A program made the translations under genes and the position numbers. DNA of 32,886 nucleotides, taken from NCBI GenBank assembly GCA_016743235.1, contig VRZD01000054.1, positions 1 to 32,886 of the forward strand, read 5' to 3'. This document shows positions 16,104 to 23,982 of the stretch, piece by piece. The notes below the pieces were generated by a model, which saw only the letters and a list, made by a program, of their open reading frames with translations, was not told the origin of the DNA and did no database searches. Every line of letters begins with the position of its first letter. The first letter of the stretch is position 1. This stretch comes from Pantanalinema sp. GBBB05 (lineage in GTDB: Bacteria; Cyanobacteriota; Cyanobacteriia; Leptolyngbyales; Leptolyngbyaceae).

Positions 16104-16910
16104 CTACACCTCTACTGGCATCTCTTTCAAGGTTTCTTTGACAATTTGCTGAATTTCCGATCGTGCCCGCTCATAAACTTCAGCCGCACACCAGGGACGC
16201 AAATACAACACCGTTTTTTCTGGTGCAATCGCTAGGACATGGCAAGTTACTTTGGGATCGTTTAGTACCAATGGGTGGGGTTCTACAACGGCTAATAATT
16301 GGGTAATCGTGGATTCGATCGACCGGTTGCCAATATCCACCTCCAGATCAACCCGTCGGGTTCCCATAGCCGTCAGATTTTTCAGATTGCCAGAAAACAA
16401 ATTATTATTTGGCACCACAATCTTGACATGATCTGGCGTGATGATTGTGGTAGAAAAAATGCCGATACTATCAACAATTCCAGAAACTCCTGCCCCATCA
16501 ATCAAATCTCCTACTTCAAATGGGCGGAAGCTAACCAGCATAACTCCGGCGGCAAAATGTGACAGGCTATTTTGTAGCGCTAAACCGATCGCTAAACCTG
16601 CCGCCCCTAAAATAGCAACGAGCGTAGCAGTTTGTATTCCTAATACATTTAATGCCGCTACAATCCCCACAATTAATATCAAAATCTCCAACGCTTGCAT
16701 AAAAAATTTACGAATCGTTGGTTCCATTGGCTGCAACAGCCTGCGGGTTATCCGTCCAACCACCCCAATGATCAAACGGGTTAATGCCAGAATCGCGATC
16801 GCCCACAAAATTCTGGGTACTAACTCCATAGTCATCTCTGTTAAAAGTTCATACAGTGAGGTAGGAGTAGTTTTGACAGTAATCTCTGGCAAAAAAGTTG
16901 GAGACGGCAT
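16104..16910 (-). CDS. Small-conductance mechanosensitive channel, MscS family
   Basis: A 268-residue MscS-type channel that opens under membrane tension to release solutes. Helices lie at about 30-52 and 68-92. The pore-lining TM3 is LVAILGAAGLAIGLALQNSL (about 96-115), with the Gly/Ala packing pattern of MscS, followed by HFAAGVMLVSFRPFEVGDLI, the most conserved family block. The beta domain contains GIVDSIGIFSTTI and VVPNNNLFSGNLKNLTAMGTRRVDLEV, and a C-terminal alpha/beta domain closes the protein. The length is close to the MscS core (286 in E. coli), without extra N-terminal helices. It converges on the oxygenase gene, with 29 bases between the stops. Confidence 0.93.
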   Translation of the reverse strand: MPSPTFLPEITVKTTPTSLYELLTEMTMELVPRILWAIAILALTRLIIGVVGRITRRLLQPMEPTIRKFFMQALEILILIVGIVAALNVLGIQTATLVAILGAAGLAIGLALQNSLSHFAAGVMLVSFRPFEVGDLIDGAGVSGIVDSIGIFSTTIITPDHVKIVVPNNNLFSGNLKNLTAMGTRRVDLEVDIGNRSIESTITQLLAVVEPHPLVLNDPKVTCHVLAIAPEKTVLYLRPWCAAEVYERARSEIQQIVKETLKEMPVEV

Positions 16911-17083
16911 AACTCAAGGGTGACAAACAAAAATCTCTCTCCAATCTTGCCTTAGCGCTCAGCTAGTGACCAGTCCAACTTAGAGTTGCTTTGAATCCGC
17001 TGATTTTTGCTCAAAACGGGGAAAAATAAAGACGATAGCATCTCTACACCATCACAGCTTACTCAACGCATCAGGGTTTTTGT

Positions 17084-17716
17084 ATGACTGAATCAACCAA
17101 TCCTCAATTACCAACCAATACCGATAACTTAGCTGAGGTTTTAAGTTATCTCACAACGCTCGTCAATGATCCCGATCTCGGTTTGGCAGAAATTGCTACC
17201 CCATTAGATGATCCTGCACCATCCCATGCTCCTGTTGATGATTCAGCAGATGAGACTAAGCCGGTTTCCGAGCCAGTCTCTCATAATTCATGGAACCCTC
17301 AAGCCCTTTTTGCTTTAGACGAAGTGACGATCGTGGAACAAAAAGCGTTAATGTTACTCGAACATCTGCCCGGGGCTGAGGTAGAGCGTACTCGTGACTT
17401 GATCCAGATCAACTACAACGGCACAGAAGGCATTGTGCTGTTTGTAACACCAGAAGCCTTAGAACTGCGATTACCCACTGTGGAATGGACAGCAGGCAGC
17501 TATGCTCCGAAACCTTCTAGTAAGCTTTGGAAGCGGCTTCAGTGGAATCAGGTCTGGGCCAATGAATTACCCGATTTACTCCAAGCGACTTTAACGGCTA
17601 GACGGCGCGAATTCCGCAATTGCCGCTACTGCCATAAACCCTTTGCGATCGAGCACATGTTTTCTAAGACTGCCTGCCATAGTTGTGCCAGTCTTCATGA
17701 AGGTGTTATGTTCTAA
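17084..17716 (+). CDS. Hypothetical protein with C-terminal zinc ribbon
   Basis: A 210-residue protein I do not recognise as a named family. Residues 1-70 are acidic, proline-rich and probably disordered. Residues about 80-165 form a compact domain (LLEHLPGAEVERTRDLIQI, EGIVLFVTPEALELRLP). Near the C-terminus CRYCHKPF and, about 20 residues later, ACHSC give a CxxC...CxxC pair suited to zinc. The combination of a domain that appears to read a short helix/sheet motif with a zinc ribbon suggests a nucleic acid or protein adaptor, but nothing shows which. The start is the ATG at 17084. It is monocistronic and converges on tsaD, with a possible CCTGCTC/GAGCAGG inverted repeat at 17732-17801 between them. 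Confidence 0.7.
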   Translation: MTESTNPQLPTNTDNLAEVLSYLTTLVNDPDLGLAEIATPLDDPAPSHAPVDDSADETKPVSEPVSHNSWNPQALFALDEVTIVEQKALMLLEHLPGAEVERTRDLIQINYNGTEGIVLFVTPEALELRLPTVEWTAGSYAPKPSSKLWKRLQWNQVWANELPDLLQATLTARRREFRNCRYCHKPFAIEHMFSKTACHSCASLHEGVMF

Positions 17717-17817
17717 AGTTCGCTCACTTAACCTGCTCCGCTATCAGTAGATTCACTTATAAGCCAAGGTAAAGCTCAGGAGCAATCAATAACAGAGCAG
17801 GAAGCGTGAAAAGCCAG

Positions 17818-18861
17818 TTAGGGCTGATAAAGCTGCATGACTTCAGAGATTGCCATCCGGGATTGGACTCCTAATGTCAGAGGGGAAGTATGTCCATGGG
17901 CAAGGTGATCTGCTGCTGCACAGCCAATCATGGCAGCATTATCAGTACAGAACTTCATAGGCGGAAATAAAACGTTGAGATTGTGGGTGGCGGCTACTGC
18001 TTGCAAGTGTTGGCGTAAACCACTATTGGCAGCGACCCCCCCTCCAACCGCGATCGTCGTTAGCCCATAGTCCAATGCACAGGCGATTGCCCGTTTCGTC
18101 AGAGCCTTTGCGACTGTAGTCTGAAAACTAGCGGCTAGATCCACCACTGGTAAAGGGCGATCGTCCTGTTGCAATTTTTGTACTAACCGGAGGACAGCGG
18201 TCTTCAGTCCGCTAAAGCTGGAATCATAGGGATGGAAGCCTCCAGTGGGTAGCGATACCTGTCCTTCCGGCAAGGGAAAGGCTTTCGGATTGCCCTGCTT
18301 CGCTAAGCGATCGATCTCAGGACCACCGGGATAGCCCAAATCGAGTAAGCGAGCCACTTTATCAAACGCCTCGCCTGCCGCATCATCACGGGTCTGCCCT
18401 AAAATCTGGTAATCACCACACCCTTTGACATAGATCAGGCTGGTATGACCACCGGACACTAGCAAACACAGAAAAGGCGGCTGGAGAGTCGGCTCACTCA
18501 GGTAGGAGGCATAGATATGCCCTTCCAGGTGATGGACACCGATTAAAGGCTTTTGATGCACCAGTGCTAGAGTTTTGGCACTAGTTAAGCCAACTAACAA
18601 CGCCCCGACTAACCCAGGGGCACAGGTCGCGGCAATCCCATCGATCGCCGACCAATCGAGTCCGGCTTCAGTGAACGCTTGAGCGATCGCCGGATTTACC
18701 ATTTCCACATGCTGGCGAGAAGCCACTTCTGGCACAATCCCACCGTAAGGACGATGTGACGCAATCTGAGAAGACACAATGCTACTCAAAACTTGACGAT
18801 TCTTCACGATCGCCACAGCTGTTTCGTCACAACTTGTTTCAATTGCCAAAATGGTCGCCAT
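17818..18861 (-). CDS. tsaD: tRNA N6-threonylcarbamoyladenosine transferase TsaD
   Basis: TsaD transfers threonylcarbamoyl to A37 of ANN-decoding tRNAs, with TsaB and TsaE. The 347-residue sequence starts MATILAIETSCDETAVAIV, the classic beginning of the ASKHA fold. It contains the metal-binding motif HHLEGHIYASYL (His residues at about 110 and 114), the nucleotide-binding segments LLVSGGHTSLIYV and GGGVAANSGLR, and a closing CTDNAAMIG block in which the aspartate ligates the metal. All key residues are present and the length is normal. It is divergent from psaF with 154 bases between, an arrangement (gcp next to psaF) I recall from other cyanobacteria. Confidence 0.97.
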   Translation of the reverse strand: MATILAIETSCDETAVAIVKNRQVLSSIVSSQIASHRPYGGIVPEVASRQHVEMVNPAIAQAFTEAGLDWSAIDGIAATCAPGLVGALLVGLTSAKTLALVHQKPLIGVHHLEGHIYASYLSEPTLQPPFLCLLVSGGHTSLIYVKGCGDYQILGQTRDDAAGEAFDKVARLLDLGYPGGPEIDRLAKQGNPKAFPLPEGQVSLPTGGFHPYDSSFSGLKTAVLRLVQKLQQDDRPLPVVDLAASFQTTVAKALTKRAIACALDYGLTTIAVGGGVAANSGLRQHLQAVAATHNLNVLFPPMKFCTDNAAMIGCAAADHLAHGHTSPLTLGVQSRMAISEVMQLYQP

Positions 18862-19015
18862 TTGCTGGTAACTTTTTGGAGGAATAAGCTGTTTTCAAGC
18901 TTAAGCGTTAACTGGACTGTTGCAAAAGCCTGATGCTCTCCTCAGTTTAGCGAACGCTTGTATCATGAAACACTGGCTCTTTTTGTAGAACATATGTAAG
19001 AAGGGAAACAATTCC

Positions 19016-19501
19016 ATGCGACGATTGTTTGCTCTGATTTTGGCAATCACCCTCTGGTTTGGGTTCGCGGCAACCCCTCCAGCCTACGCTTCACATCTCA
19101 CCCCTTGTAGTCAATCGGCAGCGTTTGCTCAACGGGCTAAGGCTTCTAAGAATTCGACAGCGGCTCAACGCTTCGATCTTTACGCTAAATCTGGCGTTAT
19201 GTGTGGCGAAGATGGACTGCCCCACCTAATCGTGGATGGCACCTTGCCCCACGCTGGTGAATTTCTGATTCCTAGCGTTCTCTTCCTGTATATCGCAGGT
19301 TGGATTGGTTGGGTTGGTCGGGCATACTTGCAAGCGAATAAGAAAAACGCTTCTCCTGAGATGGGCGAAGTAGTCATCAATGTGCCTTTGGCAATTACCT
19401 GCATGTTGACTGGCTTTGCCTGGCCCCTAGCCGCGTTAGGCGAATTCACCACTGGCAAGCTAACTGCAAACGACAACGAGATCCCCATCTCACCTCGCTA
19501 G
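19016..19501 (+). CDS. psaF: Photosystem I subunit III (PsaF)
   Basis: PsaF is the plastocyanin/cytochrome c6-side subunit of photosystem I. The 161-residue precursor has a Sec signal peptide (MRRLFALILAITLWFGFAA...AYA, cleaved near residue 25). The lumenal domain starts LTPCSQSAAFAQR, includes YAKSGVMCGEDGLPHLIVDG (the two Cys likely pair), and is followed by a membrane helix (FLIPSVLFLYIAGWIGWVGRAYL) and a second hydrophobic segment (INVPLAITCMLTGFAWPLAAL). AGGGAAAC precedes the ATG at 19016. psaJ follows 146 bases later, the usual psaFJ unit. Confidence 0.98.
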   Translation: MRRLFALILAITLWFGFAATPPAYASHLTPCSQSAAFAQRAKASKNSTAAQRFDLYAKSGVMCGEDGLPHLIVDGTLPHAGEFLIPSVLFLYIAGWIGWVGRAYLQANKKNASPEMGEVVINVPLAITCMLTGFAWPLAALGEFTTGKLTANDNEIPISPR

Positions 19502-19647
19502 TCACCCCTATCTAGTGGTTTTGGTAGGTTGATCTATCCTGTTCACCCGAGTTGAGCAGGCTTTGATCAAATTCTGATCTATCCAAACCTGCTTGATTAG
19601 CTGACTAGTTTGTCTTGGCTCTGCTGACATCCTAGGAGACTTTATCG

Positions 19648-19776
19648 ATGCAATACTTTGTTAAGTACCTATCTACGGCTCCTGTGCTGGCAGCCATTTG
19701 GCTCACCATCACCGCCGGAATTTTGATTGAGTTCAACCGCTTTTTCCCTAATCTGCTATTCCACCCCATGCCTTAA
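19648..19776 (+). CDS. psaJ: Photosystem I subunit IX (PsaJ)
   Basis: A 42-residue single-helix subunit of photosystem I located beside PsaF. The protein starts MQYFVKYLSTAPVLAAIWLT, continues through ITAGILIEFNRFFPNLLFHPMP and stops at TAA 19774-19776. The motif sequence FFPNLLFHP is diagnostic for PsaJ. AGGAG at 19634-19638 gives a good ribosome binding site. It is too short to be noticed by length-filtered gene finding. It is probably co-transcribed with psaF, and a terminator lies about 150 bases downstream. Confidence 0.98.
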   Translation: MQYFVKYLSTAPVLAAIWLTITAGILIEFNRFFPNLLFHPMP

Positions 19777-19927
19777 GGCTTAATTGCGGTCAGCAGGGTT
19801 CTGTCGAGGTTCAGCCCAATGGGTACTCCTGTTAACTGACCCTCAATGATGTCTACTGACTGCTTTTAGTGGAAAGGCAAGATTGCCTAATTCGGTTCAC
19901 CATCCAATAGTGATGGCAGAATTCCTT

Positions 19928-19959
19928 AAGCCCACGATCGTTAAGGCGATCGCGGGCTT
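19928..19959. terminator. Hairpin terminator after psaFJ
   Basis: AAGCCCACGATCG (19928-19940) pairs with CGATCGCGGGCTT (19947-19959) with one A-C mismatch around a six-base loop, followed by TAAT and a short T-rich run. The stem is built on the CGATCG palindrome. Its position between psaJ and the convergent gene ending at 20002 suggests it works in both directions. Confidence 0.75.
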
Positions 19960-20001
19960 TAATATTGTCACGCTTCAAGGGTTGACAGATGGCTGAGTAG
20001 A

Positions 20002-20280
20002 CTAAGCACAGAGAGTAGAGGCATTCGTCAGCCTTTCAAAATCTCGTCGCTGTAATTGCCGACCTCTGAGATCTTCTAATTCACAAAAAAATAGCCCACT
20101 GAGTTGACGACCATCCGCAAACTGAACTACCAGCATCGGTTCGCTGCTACTCATTAACCGCACTGCCACAATCCGACACTCTTGACCTCGATAGGGAGCG
20201 GCATGGGGATGGTTAGTCGCTCCTAATCTGCATTGCCAACCAATGGCTCGATAGAACGTATTTTGCTTCACGTTAAACAT
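20002..20280 (-). CDS. Hypothetical small protein, 92 residues
   Basis: I do not recognise a family. The protein is basic and beta-rich (RGQECRIVAVRLM, PMLVVQFADGRQLSGLFFCELEDL), resembling a small SH3-like or KOW-like barrel followed by a short helix. There is no signal peptide or membrane helix. Cysteines are at about 17, 35, 66 and 91 without metal-type spacing. It starts at the ATG at 20280, 61 bases after the stop of the gene at 20342-20650 on the same strand, so the two may form an operon. It converges on psaJ across a terminator. Confidence 0.6.
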   Translation of the reverse strand: MFNVKQNTFYRAIGWQCRLGATNHPHAAPYRGQECRIVAVRLMSSSEPMLVVQFADGRQLSGLFFCELEDLRGRQLQRRDFERLTNASTLCA

Positions 20281-20341
20281 TAATCTGCGGCTCTCAATTG
20301 CTCCACGGCGATCGCTGGCTGGGTAACCAAACTGATTGTTC

Positions 20342-20650
20342 TTAGGCGGCTGATTGCACTTCGGTAGCTGTAGACAGATTTCGCAAATTTACCCAGACGG
20401 CATACCGTTCTTGGGAAACGGTAATTACCACTGGGGCACCTTGCAAAATTAGTTCGCAGCCAAAGCGATAGGCTTCCAGACGTTCTTTAACGCCAAATAC
20501 TTTGGCTAATCGGTACAGTTCGTTACAATAGGTCATTCCTTCACAAATGGTCTGCTCCATATAAAACTTGAACAGAACGACCATTTGTTCTCTGATAACA
20601 AGCGGAACCGTATCTAGAGTGCTGGTAGAAGATTGCTTAGAGGTAGTCAT
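20342..20650 (-). CDS. Hypothetical small protein, 102 residues
   Basis: No family recognised. The N-terminus is Ser/Thr-rich and probably unstructured (about 1-14). A helical core follows (IREQMVVLFKFYMEQTICEGMTYCNELYRLAKVFG split over two helices), then a short beta hairpin near VVITVSQERYAVWVNLR. The sequence looks like a small cytosolic regulatory or adaptor protein, but no function is implied. AGGT lies about ten bases upstream of the ATG at 20650. It is upstream of the 92-residue gene in a probable two-gene unit. The 350 bases upstream contain no gene. Confidence 0.6.
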   Translation of the reverse strand: MTTSKQSSTSTLDTVPLVIREQMVVLFKFYMEQTICEGMTYCNELYRLAKVFGVKERLEAYRFGCELILQGAPVVITVSQERYAVWVNLRNLSTATEVQSAA

Positions 20651-21000
20651 AGCTGCTTACCTGAAACATGGGGTTGAAGGTAAAGCCTCTATATAATGCT
20701 GATTTTTAGGTTGAAGAAATATATTAAACGTCCACGGATATTTCTGCCGAGTCAGAACATTGGCACACAGGGATCAGCGTAGCCGTAATAGCTCAATAGA
20801 TTACAAACTAAATTCACAGCACAGCCAATGAATTTTAACAACCATTAAACTCATCCTGTAACATTGGGACATATAAAACAAGTATTTTCTGATACATTTA
20901 TTCAAAAAATATCTTAACTTTATATTATCCGATCGAGATTTATTCGACAATTAGTTTAGAACAACGCTTGAGCCGTTAATTCAACCTTCCTAAGGTCAAT
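20651..21000. promoter_or_regulatory. Gene-free AT-rich stretch, upstream of the 102-residue gene
   Basis: About 350 bases with no open frame of note, AT-rich and with several weak TATA-like boxes. It lies upstream of the minus-strand gene starting at 20650 and downstream of the nuclease inhibitor gene. I see no strong inverted repeat, tRNA or terminator in it. It should hold the promoter of the two-gene unit. Confidence 0.35.
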
Positions 21001-21408
21001 TTAAGTCTCAACGGCTTTAGTTTTTAGTCCCACCCATTCCCCTGTTTCAGTCTGACCGAGGATATAAAGATCTAAATTAATTGAGCCAATTCGATAAACG
21101 ATCGGGTGTTTGAGATGCTGCTTCAATAACTCAACCAGGTGTTGATATTGACTCGCCTGCGCTTGTTCTCCAGCCCCAAACCAACTCGCAGACTGGGTGG
21201 CTATGCCAAAAAATGTCTCTAGATCAACCTGGTCGATCGGCGTCTCGGGTGAATGATCCGTTAACTGGAGTAATCGCTCTTTAGTCATTGGTATGTTTGT
21301 CGGCTCTTGCCAATGCACCACTTCAAACGGATAATCTGACTCGCTCATCCATAGCAACCCTTGGGTCGCTGCCTGAAGTTGATTGAGCAGATCTGCCGAT
21401 GGCTCCAT
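21001..21408 (-). CDS. nuiA: Nuclease A inhibitor NuiA
   Basis: NuiA is a small cyanobacterial protein that binds and blocks the non-specific nuclease NucA (shown in Anabaena). The 135-residue protein contains the family block GLLWMSESDYPFEVVHW near the N-terminus, VDLETFFGIATQSASWF in the middle, and ends LDLYILGQTETGEWVGLKTKAVET, including the terminal Thr. From memory of the Anabaena protein, the Mg-facing Glu (E24 there) corresponds to E23, W76 is kept, and Asp75 is replaced by Ser75. The start at 21408 is set by GGAGG five bases upstream. An upstream in-frame start at 21456 lacks that. No nucA lies in the window. It is divergent from livM. Confidence 0.9.
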   Translation of the reverse strand: MEPSADLLNQLQAATQGLLWMSESDYPFEVVHWQEPTNIPMTKERLLQLTDHSPETPIDQVDLETFFGIATQSASWFGAGEQAQASQYQHLVELLKQHLKHPIVYRIGSINLDLYILGQTETGEWVGLKTKAVET

Positions 21409-21473
21409 AATTCCTCCGGGGTGCCGCCACACGATAACATTAACCCTAAACGGCAAGAAACTGCGATCGCTCC

Positions 21474-22394
21474 ATGTCTGACTTTTTCAACACCTATGGA
21501 CCGCTACTCGTCTCAATGGTACTAGGAGCCATCCTGGGACTCTCCCTCTATCTACCATTGATGGCAGGACAGTTATCGTTAGCCAGTCCTGGCTTTTATG
21601 CGTTAGGGGGCTATATTGCTGCCATTTTATCGACTCAGGGATTCAAATTTGAGGGAAGTTTATTCCCAATTCCCCTGTTACTGCTGGAAATGCTGATTAG
21701 CGGAGTTGTGTGCGGCATCCTGGGAGTGTTGGTAGGAATGCCTGCCCTCCGGTTGCGGGGAATTTATCTGGCGATCGCTACGATCGCCTTTGTGGAAATC
21801 CTGCGGATTCTGTGTCTGAATCTGGAAATTACTGGGGGGGCTGTTGGCATCTTTGGCATACCACAGCCCTTTGCTAGCGCGATCGATTACCTTTGGATCG
21901 CGTTACCTTTGCTACTACTCAGTATGGGATTTCTCTATCGACTGGAAAAAATTCGGGTCGGACGAGCTTTTATTGCAATCCGGGAGGATGAACTGGCAGC
22001 CGATGCGATGGGCATCAACCCTACTTACTACAAAGTATTAGCATTTATGCTTGGTGCCATTTTGGCAGGCATGGTTGGGGCAGTCAGCGCCCACTTTCTT
22101 AACACTTGGAATGCCCGTCAAGGTACATTTGATGCCAGCATTATTTATTTAACCTTTGTATTAATTGGTGGCTCTCGCACGTTTTTAGGTCCCGTTTTAG
22201 GGGGTATGGCATTTACAGCCTTGCCAGAGATCCTGCGGGCGATGGCAGATGTTCCAGGTTTACCCCTGTGGTTAGCCCAATTTCTCCGAGATGGTCGGTT
22301 AATTATTTTCGGACTACTGATTGTGCTGGGAACGATCTTTTTTCCGCAGGGCTTAATCACACCGAACTGGTTCAAACGTCTGCGCCGGAGTTAA
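21474..22394 (+). CDS. livM: ABC amino acid transporter permease, LivM family (Nat-type)
   Basis: Membrane permease of a branched-chain or neutral amino acid importer. The 306-residue protein has about eight helices and the LivM core blocks GQLSLASPGFYALGGYIAAIL, LRLRGIYLAIATIAFVEILR, RVGRAFIAIREDELAADAMGIN (the EAA-type coupling region facing the ATPases) and LIGGSRTFLGPVLG. Cyanobacterial relatives are NatC/NatD of the N-I neutral amino acid system, and urea UrtC is a less likely alternative because no urtA/B/D/E genes appear. The LivH-type partner and periplasmic binding protein are absent from the window. livG and livF lie about 0.7 kb downstream, separated by an opposing gene. The stop codon interleaves with that gene's stop in the sequence TTAA (22391-22394). 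Confidence 0.92.
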   Translation: MSDFFNTYGPLLVSMVLGAILGLSLYLPLMAGQLSLASPGFYALGGYIAAILSTQGFKFEGSLFPIPLLLLEMLISGVVCGILGVLVGMPALRLRGIYLAIATIAFVEILRILCLNLEITGGAVGIFGIPQPFASAIDYLWIALPLLLLSMGFLYRLEKIRVGRAFIAIREDELAADAMGINPTYYKVLAFMLGAILAGMVGAVSAHFLNTWNARQGTFDASIIYLTFVLIGGSRTFLGPVLGGMAFTALPEILRAMADVPGLPLWLAQFLRDGRLIIFGLLIVLGTIFFPQGLITPNWFKRLRRS

Positions 22395-22732
22395 CGCACG
22401 GAATTGCAGGCTGTTCTCAAAACCAGACGAATTGCTTCAGATTGCGGACGCAGGTTACGTTCTACCAATTGCCCATCGACCCAAACTTCTTTAAACACCC
22501 CCCGCCGACAATCGGGGATCGCAGTCACCTCATCGGAGCCGATCGTATAAGTTAGCATGGGGTTCTTCCAGCATTCATGGGTCCGAGGCAAGTCACCACA
22601 TTGCGCCCGAGCACCATGATAGTAAACGGGTTCACCTGTTGAGGCTCGTCCCATATAAACCCCTTTGCCCTCTGCAAAAGCAGGTGCCGTCGCTGCTAGA
22701 GTAAACAACAGAGTAGCGATAATTTTTTTCAT
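22391..22732 (-). CDS. Small secreted protein with four cysteines, unknown function
   Basis: A 113-residue protein with a clear Sec signal peptide: MKKIIATLLFTLAATAPAFA, cleaved near residue 20. The mature part is short and contains four cysteines (CGDLPRTHEC, DCRRG and TACNS) that could form two disulfides, as expected in the periplasm. The start at 22732 is chosen because it opens directly on the signal peptide. The longer frame to 22855 would put 41 unrelated residues in front. It sits inside the amino acid transporter cluster on the opposite strand and shares its stop site with livM. No family is recognised, and a role in transport is not implied. Confidence 0.7.
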   Translation of the reverse strand: MKKIIATLLFTLAATAPAFAEGKGVYMGRASTGEPVYYHGARAQCGDLPRTHECWKNPMLTYTIGSDEVTAIPDCRRGVFKEVWVDGQLVERNLRPQSEAIRLVLRTACNSVR

Positions 22733-23081
22733 TGTCAGGTTCCAAGATGACCTATAGCTTAGGGTTAGAGTGCCCTTGATGAGTAATAGATTCACCTCAA
22801 ATCGGATCTCTATCCTGAAATAGTGACTCAACCTACTCTTCAAGTAGTAAAACACGATGACAACTTGAGTCGAATGCTATGCTAATCAACTCAATCCGGT
22901 ATTGATGACTATCTTGGCAACTGCGATCGATACAAATTAATTATCAAATTGTTATAGAAAATCCTAAATCGATTAATTTGCCACTTAGTATTAACCCAGG
23001 GTATCGAATTTAGAATTGAAATTCTGCTAGATCAATCAGTAGTTCTAGCTACCGTCTCTAGTGATCAGGAATAAAGTTTGG
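22733..23081. promoter_or_regulatory. Divergent intergenic region upstream of livG
   Basis: Nearly 350 bases separate the secreted-protein gene (minus) from livG (plus) and should hold the promoters for both. The stretch is AT-rich. It contains a weak inverted repeat GAATTT (23007-23012) / AAATTC (23020-23025). No terminator or RNA gene is recognisable. Confidence 0.4.
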
Positions 23082-23888
23082 ATGAATCAGTCAGAGCACA
23101 ACCTAGAGAGTATTAAAACAAGCAATTACCCCATGTTAGAGGCGCGAGAATTAACTCGTCGGTTTGGTGGCTTAATTGCTGTCAATCAGGTGTCTTTTAC
23201 AGTCAGCCAAGGAGAGATTTTTGGGTTAATTGGTCCTAACGGAGCTGGAAAAACAACTCTATTTAACTTAGTTACGGGATTAATTCAACCTTCCAGTGGG
23301 CAAATGCTGCACCGGAACGAAAAAATTTCTCGTCAGCGCCCTTATCAAATTGCGACCAGGGGCATTGCGCGTACGTTTCAAAATATTCGCTTATTCGGTA
23401 ATCTCACAGCATTAGAAAATGTAACGATCGCTCAACATATCCATACCCGTAGTGGTTTATTCAATGGCGTATTAGGATTGCCACCAGCTAACCAGGAAGA
23501 GCGAATTACCCAACAAAAAGCGTTAGAGCTATTAGATCTCGTTGGATTAAGCGATCGATCTCAAGAACAAGCCCAAAATTTTGCCTACGGAGATCAACGC
23601 CGCTTAGAAATTGCCCGGGCTTTGGCATTAGCTCCCCAAGTGTTGTTATTAGACGAACCTGCTGCGGGCATGAACCCTAACGAAAAGCAGCAATTAAGTG
23701 AATTTATCCGCCAAATTCGTGACCAATTTAATCTGACGATTTTACTCATCGAACATCATGTCCCGTTAGTCATGGGCTTATGCGATCGCATCGCCGTCTT
23801 AGATTTTGGTCAACTTATTGCTTTAGGTGATCCGGCTAAAGTCCGTAACGATCCTGCTGTGATTGAAGCCTATTTAGGTGGAGAATAA
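23082..23888 (+). CDS. livG: ABC amino acid transporter ATP-binding protein, LivG family (NatA-like)
   Basis: One of two ATPases of the importer. It has Walker A GPNGAGKTT, the Q-loop region FQNIRLFGNLTALENV typical of LivG, an ABC signature in the form AYGDQRRLEIARAL (a QRRLE variant normal for LivG), Walker B VLLLDEPAAGMNPNEKQ and the H-switch LLIEHHVPLVMG. The start is placed at ATG 23082, preceded by AGGA. An in-frame GTG at 23061 would add seven residues, and an ATG at 23133 is also possible. The C-terminus GDPAKVRNDPAVIEAYLGG is the standard LivG end, so the gene is complete. livF follows 94 bases later. Confidence 0.95.
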   Translation: MNQSEHNLESIKTSNYPMLEARELTRRFGGLIAVNQVSFTVSQGEIFGLIGPNGAGKTTLFNLVTGLIQPSSGQMLHRNEKISRQRPYQIATRGIARTFQNIRLFGNLTALENVTIAQHIHTRSGLFNGVLGLPPANQEERITQQKALELLDLVGLSDRSQEQAQNFAYGDQRRLEIARALALAPQVLLLDEPAAGMNPNEKQQLSEFIRQIRDQFNLTILLIEHHVPLVMGLCDRIAVLDFGQLIALGDPAKVRNDPAVIEAYLGGE

Positions 23889-23951
23889 CCATTATTATCA
23901 CGAGCAATGAACTATTTTCATGTTTAGTGTTCACTAGGTCATTTCTTCTGG

Positions 23952-23978
23952 TTTACGGTTCATTATTTACGGTTCATT
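23952..23978. repeat. Short tandem repeat before livF
   Basis: TTTACGGTTCATT occurs at 23952-23964 and again at 23966-23978, a period of 14 bases, ending about five bases before the livF start codon. It covers the ribosome binding region, and no clear Shine-Dalgarno sequence is left. Confidence 0.8.
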
Positions 23979-23982
23979 GTCT

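Noticed and set aside
17732..17801. CCTGCTC/GAGCAGG inverted repeat between the zinc-ribbon gene and tsaD as a terminator
   Set aside because: The loop is more than 50 bases and no T tract follows, so it is not a convincing terminator.
22733..22855. 41-residue extension of the secreted protein
   Set aside because: It would bury the obvious Sec signal peptide inside the protein.
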